From: Nocardioides sp. SYSU D00065
GTDB lineage: Bacteria > Actinomycetota > Actinomycetes > Propionibacteriales > Nocardioidaceae
Assembly (NCBI RefSeq): GCF_017916425.1
Contig: NZ_JAFMSX010000003.1
Coordinates: 186,001 to 250,000 of the forward strand
Direction of reading: 5' to 3'
DNA: 64,000 bases
In this document: piece by piece, positions 35,996 to 43,952 of the stretch
How the letters are laid out: every line of letters begins with the position of its first letter
Position numbering within the stretch: the first letter of the stretch is position 1
Notes under the pieces: model-generated
Seen by the model: only the letters and a program-made list of their open reading frames with translations
The model's database searches: none
What the model was told of the DNA's origin: nothing
Position numbers and translations under genes: made by a program

Positions 35996-37204
35996 ATGGA
36001 CCCGATCCGCAATCCGTACGCTCCGGGCGCGGGACAGCGGCCGCCGGAGCTCGCCGGCCGCGACGAGCAGCTGGCGGCGTTCGAGGTGGTCCTGGAGCGC
36101 GTGGCCAAGGGGCGGCCGGAGCGGAGCCTGGTGCTCACCGGCCTGCGCGGGGTCGGCAAGACGGTCCTGCTCAACGCGCTGCGCGGGAGCGCCGTACGGA
36201 AGGGCTGGGGCACCGGCAAGCTCGAGGCACGGCCGGGCCAGGGACTGCGACGCCCGCTCAGCAGCGCGCTGCACCAAGCCGTGCGCGAGCTCGGCCATCC
36301 CTCCGGCGACGAGGTCGACCACGTCCTCGGCGTGATCAAGTCCTTCGCCCACCGCGACGCGGGCGCGGGCGCCCGGCTCAAGGACCAGTGGAGCCCGGGC
36401 ATCGACGCGCCCGCCGTACGGGGTCGCGCCGACAGCGGCGACGTCGAGATCGATCTCGTCGAGCTCTTCACCGACCTCGGCGGGCTCGCCGCCGACATCG
36501 GCAAGGGCGTCGCGATCTTCCTCGACGAGATGCAGGACCTCGGGCCCGACGACGTCTCGGCGCTGTGCGCCGCCTGTCACGAGCTGAGTCAGTCCGGGCT
36601 GCCGGTGATCGTGGTGGGTGCCGGGCTGCCGCACCTGCCGGCGGTGCTGAGCGCCAGCAAGTCGTACAGCGAGCGGCTCTTCCGCTACCAGCGGATCGAC
36701 CGGCTCGCCCGCGAGGCGGCCGATCGCGCGCTCGAGGCGCCCGCGGCCGACGAGGACGCGGCGTACGAGCCCGACGCCCTGGCCGCGATGTACGACGCCA
36801 CCGGCGGCTACCCGTACTTCATCCAGGCCTACGGCAAGGCGGTGTGGGACCTGGCGCCGCGCTCGCCGATCACCGCGGCGGACGTCGCCGTCGCCGCACC
36901 CGAGGCGGAGTCCGAGCTCGCCGTCGGGTTCTTCGGCTCGCGCTACGAGCGTGCGACGCCGGGGGAGCGCGACTACCTGATGGCGATGGCCGACGTCGCT
37001 GCCGAGCAGCCAGCGTCGAGCGGCGACCCTGGCGCCGATGCGGTCCTCAGCTCCGACGTCGCGGCGCGGCTGGGCAAGAAGCCGCAGTCACTCTCGCCGG
37101 CGCGCGACTCGTTGCTCAAGAAGGGCCTCGTCTACTCCGGGGAGCGCGGCCGGATCGCCTTCACGGTGCCGCATTTCGGGCGGTACCTGCGCGAGCGCGG
37201 CTGA
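35996..37204 (+). CDS. orphan AAA ATPase (Orc1/Cdc6-like)
   Basis: 402 aa. Walker A is TGLRGVGKT (Lys55, Thr56), Walker B FLDEMQDL, then a sensor stretch and a C-terminal winged helix (VAARLGKKPQSLSPARDSLLKKGLVY) ending FTVPHFGRYLRE. The layout resembles ORC/Cdc6-like ATPases found in many prokaryotes, also used by AAA proteins of defence or plasmid systems. No partner gene adjoins it: copy B of the 88-bp repeat lies before it and two tandem hairpin repeats after. Function unknown. Confidence 0.75.
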   Translation: MDPIRNPYAPGAGQRPPELAGRDEQLAAFEVVLERVAKGRPERSLVLTGLRGVGKTVLLNALRGSAVRKGWGTGKLEARPGQGLRRPLSSALHQAVRELGHPSGDEVDHVLGVIKSFAHRDAGAGARLKDQWSPGIDAPAVRGRADSGDVEIDLVELFTDLGGLAADIGKGVAIFLDEMQDLGPDDVSALCAACHELSQSGLPVIVVGAGLPHLPAVLSASKSYSERLFRYQRIDRLAREAADRALEAPAADEDAAYEPDALAAMYDATGGYPYFIQAYGKAVWDLAPRSPITAADVAVAAPEAESELAVGFFGSRYERATPGERDYLMAMADVAAEQPASSGDPGADAVLSSDVAARLGKKPQSLSPARDSLLKKGLVYSGERGRIAFTVPHFGRYLRERG

Positions 37205-37223
37205 GGTCGCGGGCGTCGGGCCG

Positions 37224-37282
37224 CGGCGGCCAGCGGTGAGCCAGCCACATGAGGGCGCTCGGGAATGTGGCTCACGCACCGC
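37224..37282 (+). repeat. 59-bp hairpin repeat, unit 1
   Basis: Bases 37233-37250 pair with 37265-37282: a 6-bp lower stem, a 4x4 internal loop, an 8-bp upper stem (AGCCACAT/ATGTGGCT) and a 14-nt loop. 57 of 59 bases match unit 2. Confidence 0.8.
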
Positions 37283-37315
37283 GAGGCCGGGCGTGGCAGC
37301 GCTCCGGCAGGCGTA

Positions 37316-37374
37316 CGGCGGCCAGCGGTGAGCCAGCCACATGAGGGCGCTCGACAATGTGGCTCACGCACCGC
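37316..37374 (+). repeat. 59-bp hairpin repeat, unit 2
   Basis: Direct copy of unit 1, 92 bp downstream, with the same fold. The only two differences are in the loop. Both lie between the convergent ATPase and disulfide-oxidoreductase genes and may terminate transcription from both sides. Confidence 0.8.
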
Positions 37375-37426
37375 TCCGGGAGCCGGGAGCCGGGCGCCGG
37401 GCGCCCGGAGAACGCGCGAAAGCAGC

Positions 37427-38842
37427 TCAGGACCCCGGCGGCACCCGCAGCTCGCGCGGCAGCTCCTCGAGCAGGCGCAGGTACAGCTCGCTGGCGGTGG
37501 GGTACGCCGCCACCGCGTGGCGCAGCACGTGCACCGGGACGCCGCCCACGATCGCCACCGTCGCCGCGTGCAGCAGCTCGGCGACCTCCGGCCCGACGAA
37601 GGTCGCGCCGAGCAGCGTCCGGCTGCCGCGGTCCACGACCAGCTGGGCCTCGCCGGCGACGTGGTCGCGGAGCAGGCCGGTGCCGGCGGCCGACGAGGTC
37701 GGCACGCGCGAGACCACCACGTCGTGCCCGGCCTCCCGCGCCTCCGCCTCGGTCATCCCCACGCTGGCGACCTCGGGGTCGGTGAACACGACCTGCGGGA
37801 CCGGGGCCTCGCGCTCGGGCTCCCAGGCGGCGCGACCGGATGCAGCGGCGGCGATGCGTGCCCCGACCACACGCGCCTGATGCTTGCCCCAGTGGGTCAG
37901 CGGCGCACCACCGCTGGCGTCGCCCACCGCGTGCAGCCACTCGGGCATCCGTCCGCCGGTGACGTCGTCGGCGGTGAGACCCACGGCGTCCAGCGCCAGG
38001 TCGTCGAGCCGCGGCGTGCGGCCGACCGACAGCAGCAGCTCGTCGACCTCGACGTCGCCGTCCGAGGTGTGCAGGGTGACCTTGCCGCCGTGGATACGTC
38101 CGGTGCCCGTGGCCGCCGGCGAGTCCCGGTGCACGTCCTCGACGGACGTGTCGAGGCGGACCGTGATCCCGCGCTCGCGCAGCCCGGCCAGCACCGCCTC
38201 GCCGGCGAACGGCTCGCTCCGGCCGAGCAGCCGGTCGCCGCGCACGAGCAGCGTGACCTCGGAGCCGAGCGCCGCCATCCAGACCGCGGCCTCGCAGGCG
38301 ACGACGCCGCCGCCGACGATCGCGAGCCTGCCCGGCACCTCGACGACGCCGGTCGCGTCGCGGGAGTCCCACGGCAGCGCGTCGGCGTACAGCTGAGGGA
38401 CCCGCGCCTGGCTCCCCGTCGCGATCACGACCGCGTGCCGGGCTCGCACGAGCTGCTCACCGGAGGAGGAGGTGACCCGCACCGTGCGCTCGCCGACCAG
38501 CCGGCCCGCGCCGCGCAGCACCGCGAGACCGGCCCCCTCCGCCCAGGACACCTGGCCGGAGTCGTCGTAGTGGGAGACCCAGTAGTCGCGGCGCGCGAGG
38601 AGGCCGCCGGGCTCCACCTGCGCCGTCGAGACGCCGTCGAGGTCGCCCGTCGCGTCGGCGACGCTGATCGGGCGCAGCAGCGCCTTGCTCGGCATGCAGG
38701 CCCAATAGCTGCACTCCCCGCCGAGCAGCTCGCGCTCGACGATGGCAGCCGTCAGCTCGGTGCCCTCCACGGCGTACTGCGCGGCGTTCTCGCCCGCCGG
38801 GCCGCCGCCGAGGACCACGACGTCGTACTCCAGGTTCTCCAT
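37427..38842 (-). CDS. NAD(P)/FAD-dependent disulfide oxidoreductase
   Basis: 471-aa pyridine nucleotide-disulfide oxidoreductase. FAD-binding GGGPAG (12-17), redox disulfide Cys44-Cys49 in GGECSYWACMPSK, and NAD(P)-binding LAIVGGGVVACEAAVW. The CxxxxC spacing matches dihydrolipoamide dehydrogenase, mercuric and mycothione reductases. The C-terminal dimerisation domain lacks the usual HxxxxE pair (it reads LLHAATVAIVGGVP), so a quinone or other acceptor is possible. TAGGGT on the minus strand (38849-38854) ends 6 nt before the ATG. Confidence 0.83.
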   Translation of the reverse strand: MENLEYDVVVLGGGPAGENAAQYAVEGTELTAAIVERELLGGECSYWACMPSKALLRPISVADATGDLDGVSTAQVEPGGLLARRDYWVSHYDDSGQVSWAEGAGLAVLRGAGRLVGERTVRVTSSSGEQLVRARHAVVIATGSQARVPQLYADALPWDSRDATGVVEVPGRLAIVGGGVVACEAAVWMAALGSEVTLLVRGDRLLGRSEPFAGEAVLAGLRERGITVRLDTSVEDVHRDSPAATGTGRIHGGKVTLHTSDGDVEVDELLLSVGRTPRLDDLALDAVGLTADDVTGGRMPEWLHAVGDASGGAPLTHWGKHQARVVGARIAAAASGRAAWEPEREAPVPQVVFTDPEVASVGMTEAEAREAGHDVVVSRVPTSSAAGTGLLRDHVAGEAQLVVDRGSRTLLGATFVGPEVAELLHAATVAIVGGVPVHVLRHAVAAYPTASELYLRLLEELPRELRVPPGS

Positions 38843-38895
38843 GTCCGCACCCTACGGCGCCCAGTTGGCGGCGCCCTTGCCCGTTCAACTACCAT

Positions 38896-39015
38896 GAGCG
38901 CCGAGGGGAGTACCCCACCAACCTCCGTCGGTCAGTTCGGCGCCTCCACAGGCGTCCCGGCGGGGACCGGCGCAGCCGGCGGGGGAGACCTCAGGACACC
39001 ATCCTGAGGAGACCC
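38896..39015 (+). ncRNA. yybP-ykoY-type manganese riboswitch
   Basis: The 5' block GAGGGGAGTA (38903-38912) and the 3' block GGGGGAGACCTC (38981-38992) are the conserved ends of the yybP-ykoY aptamer; GAGG/CCTC can form its closing P1. It precedes a TerC-family gene, a known partner of this riboswitch. Expression platform: CCTCAGGA (38989-38996) can instead pair with TCCTGAGG (39002-39009), which contains the Shine-Dalgarno GAGGAG. P1 formation on Mn(II) binding would free the ribosome site. Confidence 0.75.
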
Positions 39016-40017
39016 ATGTCGTCCATCGCGTCCCCCACCCTGTGGCTCGTCACCATCGGAGTGGTCGTCGCCCTGCTCGTCGTCGACTTCATCGCCACCC
39101 GCCGACCCCACGAGGTCTCGATGAAGGAGGCCCTGGCCTGGTCGGCGTTCTACGTCGCGCTGCCGCTGACCTTCGGGCTGTACGTCTGGAGCGCCCACGG
39201 CGGTGACCGGGGCCTGGAGTACTACACCGGCTACCTGGTCGAGAAGACGCTGAGCGTCGACAACCTCTTCGTCTTCATGCTGCTGCTCGCTGCCTTCGCC
39301 GTTCCGGAGGTGCTCAAGCAACGGGTGCTGCTCTACGGCATCGTCGGCGCGCTCGTCCTGCGCGGGATCTTCATCGCGCTCGGCGCCGCGGCCCTGTCGG
39401 CCTTCGACTGGGTGTTCCTCGTCTTCGGCGCGATCCTGCTCGTCACCGGTCTCAAGATGCTGCGCGACGCCGTGCGCGGCGAGGAGCACCAGGTCGACGT
39501 GGGCGAGATGCGCCTGGTGAGGCTCATGCGCCGCGTCATGCCGGTGAGCGACGAGTACGACGGCCCCCGCCTCACCGTCGTCCGCGACGGAGTGCGGGCG
39601 CTGACCCCCTTCGCGCTGGTGACCGTCGCCGTGCTCGGCACCGACATCGTGTTCGCCGTCGACTCCGTGCCCGCCGTCTACGGCATCACCGGCGACCCCT
39701 ACCTGGTCTTCGTCACCAACGCCTTCGCCCTGCTCGGCCTGCGGGCGCTGTACTTCGTGCTCGAGGGGGCGCTGGCCGCGCTGGTCCACCTCAGCTACGG
39801 CCTCGCCGCCATCTTGGGCTTCATCGGCTTCAAGCTCGTGCTGCACTGGGCCCACCTGGTGTGGCCGTCGGTGCCCGACGTGCCGACCCTCGCCTCGCTG
39901 TTCGTGATCGTCGGCATCCTGGCCGCGACCGTCACCACGAGCCTGCTGGCCAGTCGGCGCGAGCGCGCGCGGTCCGCGCAGGCCGACGACGAGCCCGAGG
40001 CCGTCGGCACCCACTGA
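39016..40017 (+). CDS. TerC-family integral membrane protein (putative manganese exporter)
   Basis: 333 aa, eight or nine helices. Conserved acidic residues occur in DFIATRRPHEVSMKEA, YLVEKTLSVDNLFVFMLLL and LGTDIVFAVDSVPAVYGIT, the TerC pattern. Relatives export Mn(II) or metallate secreted enzymes during secretion. The upstream riboswitch-like leader supports manganese control. GAGGAG (39006-39011) is the ribosome site and sits in the switching hairpin. Confidence 0.9.
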   Translation: MSSIASPTLWLVTIGVVVALLVVDFIATRRPHEVSMKEALAWSAFYVALPLTFGLYVWSAHGGDRGLEYYTGYLVEKTLSVDNLFVFMLLLAAFAVPEVLKQRVLLYGIVGALVLRGIFIALGAAALSAFDWVFLVFGAILLVTGLKMLRDAVRGEEHQVDVGEMRLVRLMRRVMPVSDEYDGPRLTVVRDGVRALTPFALVTVAVLGTDIVFAVDSVPAVYGITGDPYLVFVTNAFALLGLRALYFVLEGALAALVHLSYGLAAILGFIGFKLVLHWAHLVWPSVPDVPTLASLFVIVGILAATVTTSLLASRRERARSAQADDEPEAVGTH

Positions 40018-40023
40018 CCGACC

Positions 40024-40046
40024 GCCGCCCGACCCGGCCGGGCGGC
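40024..40046. terminator. hairpin terminator after the TerC gene
   Basis: GCCGCCCG (40024-40031) pairs with CGGGCGGC (40039-40046), 7-nt loop. It lies 7 bp after the TerC stop and faces the convergent GH114-like gene. Confidence 0.55.
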
Positions 40047-40051
40047 GTACG

Positions 40052-40810
40052 TCAGCACCAGCGGCGTACGCCGCCCGGCGTGACGGCGCGGTCGCGCAGC
40101 ACGACCGGCAGCTGGTCGTCGAAGCCGGCGCAGGTCCGTTCGAAGTCGCGGACGCGGTACTCCACGACGAGGACCTGGTCGCCGTACGCGTCGGTGTAGC
40201 GCCCGCACTCGTCGTAGCGCCCGCACTCCTCGGCGATCGCCAGGTCGAAGCCGGCGCGCGTGCCGTCCCAGCCTGCCCAGTTCTTCTGCGCGGCCGCCAG
40301 GTCGTGCTCGTGGGCGATGGAGGTCAGCAGCCGCGCGAATCGCTGCGCGTGCCTCGGCCGCAGCAGGCCGTGGCTGCGGGAGAAGGAGTCGAGGTTGTCG
40401 TACTCGACGGCGTCGAAGCCGTCGCGGGCGCAGCCAGCGACCCAGCGCCCGACGATCCGCGCGAGGCGCTCGCGCCGCTGGGGGGTGCGGATGTCGAGCA
40501 GCCACTCCCCCCACGCTTCGTCGGCGACGAGCCGGCCGCGGGCATCGGTGAGCAGCAGGTCGCGGTGCCGCCGCCAGAAGCCGCGCTCGTCGGGCTGGGT
40601 CTGGAACCCGTTGACGTAGCAGACGTTGTAGCGCCCCGGTGCGGGCGCGGCGGTGCGGTCGCGGACCACGATCCCGACGTGGTCGGGAAGGTCGGCGGCA
40701 CCTCCGAGCTGGTAGTCGGCGTCCGTCCCGGCCGGCATCGGCTCGGGGTCGGCGTACGCCGGCGCGGAAAGCGCGAGCAGCAGCAGGAGCGTGGAGACGA
40801 GAATGCGCAC
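40052..40810 (-). CDS. secreted GH114-like protein (endo-alpha-1,4-polygalactosaminidase family)
   Basis: 252 aa with a clear signal peptide (ILVSTLLLLLALSAPAYA). Core segments YNVCYVNGFQTQP, WLLDIRTPQRRERLARIVGRWV, CARDGFDAVEYDNLDSFSRS and AAQKNW follow the TIM-barrel GH114/TM1410-like family, with the acidic pair expected in EYDNLD. These enzymes cut galactosamine-rich exopolysaccharide, though many members are untested. TAGGGT on the minus strand (40817-40822) ends 6 nt before the GTG. Confidence 0.78.
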   Translation of the reverse strand: MRILVSTLLLLLALSAPAYADPEPMPAGTDADYQLGGAADLPDHVGIVVRDRTAAPAPGRYNVCYVNGFQTQPDERGFWRRHRDLLLTDARGRLVADEAWGEWLLDIRTPQRRERLARIVGRWVAGCARDGFDAVEYDNLDSFSRSHGLLRPRHAQRFARLLTSIAHEHDLAAAQKNWAGWDGTRAGFDLAIAEECGRYDECGRYTDAYGDQVLVVEYRVRDFERTCAGFDDQLPVVLRDRAVTPGGVRRWC

Positions 40811-40830
40811 GACGCGACCCTACGGGCGCG

Positions 40831-41454
40831 TCACTCCACCGTCAGCATGGTCGCGCCGAGACCGATCATCATCGTGCCCCCGGTGGCGCTGAGGGTGTCG
40901 AGGCGTGCGGGGCGGCGGGCGAACCAGGTGCGCGCCGTGCCGGCGGCCAAGGCCCAGACGCTGTCCGAGACGCCGGCCATCGCGCTGAACACCAGCCCGA
41001 GCAGCATCGTCTGCAGCGCCACGGCCCCGCCCGGGTCCGCGAACTGGGGCAGGAAGGCCACGAAGAAGACGATGGTCTTGGGGTTGGTCGCACCGACCGT
41101 GAAGCCGATCCGCACCGGGTGACCGCGCCGGGTCGGACCGGCGGCGGCCATCGCCAGCCGCGCGTCGCTGCGGTGACGGATCGCCTGCACGCCCAGCCAG
41201 ATGACGTACGTCGCTCCCGCCACCTTCACGACGGTGTACGCCGTCGCGCTGGCCGCCACGACCGCGCCGAGCCCGGCCGCGACCAGGACCACCTGGGCGA
41301 GCACGCCGAGCCCGTTGCCGAGCACCGAGAGGAGCGCCTCGCGCCGGCCCACCGTGAGTGCGCGGCCGATGGTGAACAGCAGGCTGGGCCCCGGGACCTG
41401 GATGAACAGGAACGAGGCGACGAGGAATGCGACCCACTGGCTCGACGACGGCAC
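40831..41454 (-). CDS. LysE-family amino-acid exporter
   Basis: 207 aa, six helices. The family pattern is clear: FLVASFLFIQVPGPSLLFTIGRALTVGRREALLSVLGNGLG at the N-terminus and GFTVGATNPKTIVFFVAFLPQF in the middle. It likely exports an amino acid or homoserine-lactone-like compound. An upstream in-frame extension is Arg-rich and not family-like, so the GTG at 41454 is chosen. It is 20 bp from the GH114-like start and shares its strand. Confidence 0.85.
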   Translation of the reverse strand: MPSSSQWVAFLVASFLFIQVPGPSLLFTIGRALTVGRREALLSVLGNGLGVLAQVVLVAAGLGAVVAASATAYTVVKVAGATYVIWLGVQAIRHRSDARLAMAAAGPTRRGHPVRIGFTVGATNPKTIVFFVAFLPQFADPGGAVALQTMLLGLVFSAMAGVSDSVWALAAGTARTWFARRPARLDTLSATGGTMMIGLGATMLTVE

Positions 41455-41687
41455 GGACCCAGTGTGGATCCACCCCGGCGGCGCTGTCAGCCGGATTCCG
41501 CCTCGCCCCCGCGCCGGACGTCTGGCAGACTCCGTCACGAGGGCGACGTCCAGCGCCCAGCCCGCGCAACGGCCCCAGTCCGTGCGGTGGCGAAGGGGAG
41601 CAGATCCTCGGGCGGTTCCGGAATCCACATCGTTGACGCCCGCTGCAGCGGCGTACTGGGGACGCAGCGCAGTCGAAGGTGATCACG

Positions 41688-42171
41688 ATGACCAGGAACA
41701 GTGACTTCAAGCAGGTCGTGCGCGCCCGCATGGCGGCGACCGGCGAGCCCTACACCGCCGCCCGCGCCGCGGTGCAGGCCGGCGCGGCACCCAGCGGCAC
41801 GGCGTACGACGCCGCGCGCGCCGAGCAGCGGCGGCTGGTGGACCGGCTGTTCACCGACGGGCGCATCGAACGGGTGCCGGCCAGGCGCAAGGTCCGGGTC
41901 GCCGTGCTGCTCGAGGTTGCTGTCGAGGTTCGAGACCGGCCGCGAGTACTCCGAGAAGGAGGTCAACGAGATCCTGCTCGGGGTGCACGAGGACTTCGCC
42001 TACCTGCGGCGCGAGCTGGTCAACTACCGCTACCTCGAGCGGGAGGACGGCCGCTACCGCACCGCGGCGCACGCGCCGGAGCGGTCCGGGATCGAGCGTC
42101 AGGAGATCCCGGCCTGGGAGGCACACTGGCTGCCGGACTTCCTGCGCGGGCGCTGGCCAGCGAGACGCTGA
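41688..42171 (+). pseudogene. DUF2087-type protein, broken by a +1 frameshift
   Basis: The first 76 codons read sensibly (SDFKQVVRARMAATGEPYTAARAAV ... LFTDGRIERVPARRKVRVAVLLE), then the coding pattern moves to the +1 frame, where LLSRFETGREYSEKEVNEIL, AYLRRELVNYRYLER and DGRYR complete a DUF2087 domain. A single extra G in GAGG at 41913-41916 explains the switch. The nearby TCGAGGTT at 41923-41930 may have templated it, or it may be a sequencing error. GAAGG lies 8 nt before the ATG. Confidence 0.7.
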
Positions 42172-42188
42172 CGAGGCAGGCTGGGGCC

Positions 42189-42530
42189 ATGACCGCAGGC
42201 ATCGATCCCGAGGTGGCACCGTCCGGTCCCGGATGCGTGGAGTGCGATGCCGCCGGCGGCTGGTGGGTGCACCTGCGCCGGTGCGCGCAGTGCGGCCACG
42301 TCGGCTGCTGCGACACCAGCCCCGCGCAGCACGCCACCGCCCACTTCGCAGCGACCGGGCACCCGGTCATGCAGAGCTACGAGCCCGGCGAGGACTGGTT
42401 CTGGGACTTCAGCAGGTCCAAGGCCCTGGTCGGTCCGCGGTTGGCCGACCCCCAGAGCCGCCCCGCGGACCAGTCGGTCCCGGGGCCGGCCGGCCGGGTG
42501 CCGGCGGACTGGCGGGAGCACATCCACTGA
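42189..42530 (+). CDS. UBP-type zinc finger protein
   Basis: 113 aa. GCVECDAAGGWWVHLRRCAQCGHVGCCD followed by HATAHFAATGHPVMQSYEPGEDW gives the Cys/His set of the UBP/ZnF-HUL domain, which in eukaryotes binds ubiquitin C-termini; in bacteria the ligand is unknown. The C-terminus is short and polar. Its frame is the same as the first part of the broken gene upstream, so a naive reading would fuse the two. Confidence 0.85.
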   Translation: MTAGIDPEVAPSGPGCVECDAAGGWWVHLRRCAQCGHVGCCDTSPAQHATAHFAATGHPVMQSYEPGEDWFWDFSRSKALVGPRLADPQSRPADQSVPGPAGRVPADWREHIH

Positions 42531-42819
42531 CGCCGGCGATCGGTAGGCGGCGCACGGTCAGCAGTCCGCGGTGCGGACGACGTCGAGGCGCGACGGCAGC
42601 ACACAGTTCATAGAGATCCCCATCCCCGCGCCGCCCGGGCGTGTCCCCGCACGCACTGACGAGCGCCGCACGCCGACCATGCCAGGGCTCGCCACCGGGT
42701 CCAAGACCCTTCACGGATTTCCCGGCGAACCTTGATGATGCGTCCCCGGGACACGCCCCAGGTCCAGACCAGTGGGTGCCGGGGCGGCCCGACGAGGTGC
42801 GACGGATAGGTTCTCGACC

Positions 42820-43752
42820 ATGGCCAAGAAGTCCCGCACCCGCACCCCGTCCGCTCCCGCCGCCACAGGCGAGGTCGGGCCCCGCCAGCCCTGCCCCTGC
42901 GGCTCGGGCAAGCGCTACAAGGCCTGCCACGGTGCGGCCGGTGGCGCCGCACCCACCTTCGTCGCACGGCCCTTCGAGGGCATGCCGAGCGAGTGCGACG
43001 TGATCGCGCTGCGTGAGCTCGTGCCCGCAGCGACGGCTCCGCTGACGCTCAAGGACGGCGACCGCCGCGTACGCCTGGCGACCCTGCTGCCCGGCGCGGC
43101 GCCCGCGATGGTCCGCGACTCCGGCGACATCTGGCTCGGCCTGCAGGTGCAGCACTCCTACGGCAACCCGGCGCGCGACCTGGGTGCCGTGCTCGAGGCC
43201 GCGCTCGCCACGGGAGAGCCGGGCGTCGTCGGTCTCAGGTCCGCTCCCGGGGAGGGCCCGGTCCTGCAGGACCTCATCAGCGACACCACCCTGGACATCA
43301 CCGTCCACGACGGGTTCGACTACTGGATCGACGACATCCCGGAGCGCGACGCCAACATGGAGGCCGCGCTGGAGCAGGCCAACGGCGGCGTGATGCCGAC
43401 CAGTCGGCTCACGTCGGTCGAGGCGGCGTACTGGACCAACGTGGGCAGCAAGGAGCACCTGCGCTGGGTGATGCCGCACCCCGAGGACACGCTGCTCGAC
43501 GCGCTGGCCCGGCTGCACGCGGCCGGGCAGGACTCGGTGGCCGAGGGATCGCGCCTCGTCGGCATGTTCCGGGCCCACGGCCTGCTGGCTCCGGTGTGGG
43601 ACCTGCCCGTCGGCACGGGCGCGGAGGTGCTCGAGGAGCCCGCCGCCAGGTTCGCCGCCGACCTGGCGCAGGCGCTCGACGCGGGTGAGCTCAGCGCTGC
43701 CGAGAGGTCTGCTCGAGCCGGCCTGGCCAACCGGCAGGTGACCATCCGCTGA
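42820..43752 (+). CDS. SEC-C motif protein (DUF5926 type)
   Basis: 310 aa. A basic N-terminus AKKSRTRTPS precedes the SEC-C zinc motif PRQPCPCGSGKRYKACHG (SecA C-terminal type). The rest (SYGNPARDLGAVLEAAL, DYWIDDI, EAAYWTNVGSKEHLRWVMPHPEDTLLDALARLHAAG) matches an uncharacterised actinobacterial family. TAGGTT (42807-42812) ends 7 nt before the ATG (leaderless type). The preceding 289 bp hold no gene I can support, only a distant 11-bp inverted pair (42637-42647 and 42748-42758). Confidence 0.83.
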   Translation: MAKKSRTRTPSAPAATGEVGPRQPCPCGSGKRYKACHGAAGGAAPTFVARPFEGMPSECDVIALRELVPAATAPLTLKDGDRRVRLATLLPGAAPAMVRDSGDIWLGLQVQHSYGNPARDLGAVLEAALATGEPGVVGLRSAPGEGPVLQDLISDTTLDITVHDGFDYWIDDIPERDANMEAALEQANGGVMPTSRLTSVEAAYWTNVGSKEHLRWVMPHPEDTLLDALARLHAAGQDSVAEGSRLVGMFRAHGLLAPVWDLPVGTGAEVLEEPAARFAADLAQALDAGELSAAERSARAGLANRQVTIR

Positions 43753-43783
43753 GGAGTGCCCCACGGCTTCTCCACGTGTCGAA

Positions 43784-43805
43784 CACAACCTCCCCAACGG
43801 TTGTG
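43784..43805 (+). other. hairpin with C-rich loop
   Basis: CACAACC (43784-43790) pairs with GGTTGTG (43799-43805); loop TCCCCAAC. With the next hairpin it may form a small structured transcript. Confidence 0.4.
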
Positions 43806-43837
43806 CCTGCGCTCGCGGGCGGAGTAGATTCGTCAGT

Positions 43838-43880
43838 GCCCGGTCGTTGTTGTTTCCCCCGTCAACAACGGCCGGGCCTT
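43838..43880. terminator. intrinsic terminator with T-run, possible sRNA end
   Basis: 15-bp stem with one G-T pair (43838-43852 with 43863-43877), loop TTTCCCCCGT, then CTTTCC. It separates the convergent SEC-C and GAF-ANTAR genes. TTGTGC (43801-43806), 18 bp, TAGATT (43825-43830) could be a promoter starting right at the stem. Confidence 0.7.
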
Positions 43881-43952
43881 TCCATGCCTAGGGCGGTGAC
43901 GCCTCGCGGCCACCGCCGCCGCCCGCCGTCTTGAGCCGCACCACGGGTGCTC

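Noticed and set aside
41688..42530. One fused protein of DUF2087-like start and UBP zinc finger
   Set aside because: The middle of the fused frame is Arg/Gly/Ala-rich and not domain-like, while the other frame completes the DUF2087 domain; the UBP gene has its own Met.
42637..42758. Inverted pair GGGCGTGTCCC/GGGACACGCCC as a regulatory element
   Set aside because: Arms are 100 nt apart with no nearby promoter structure; chance is likely at this base composition.
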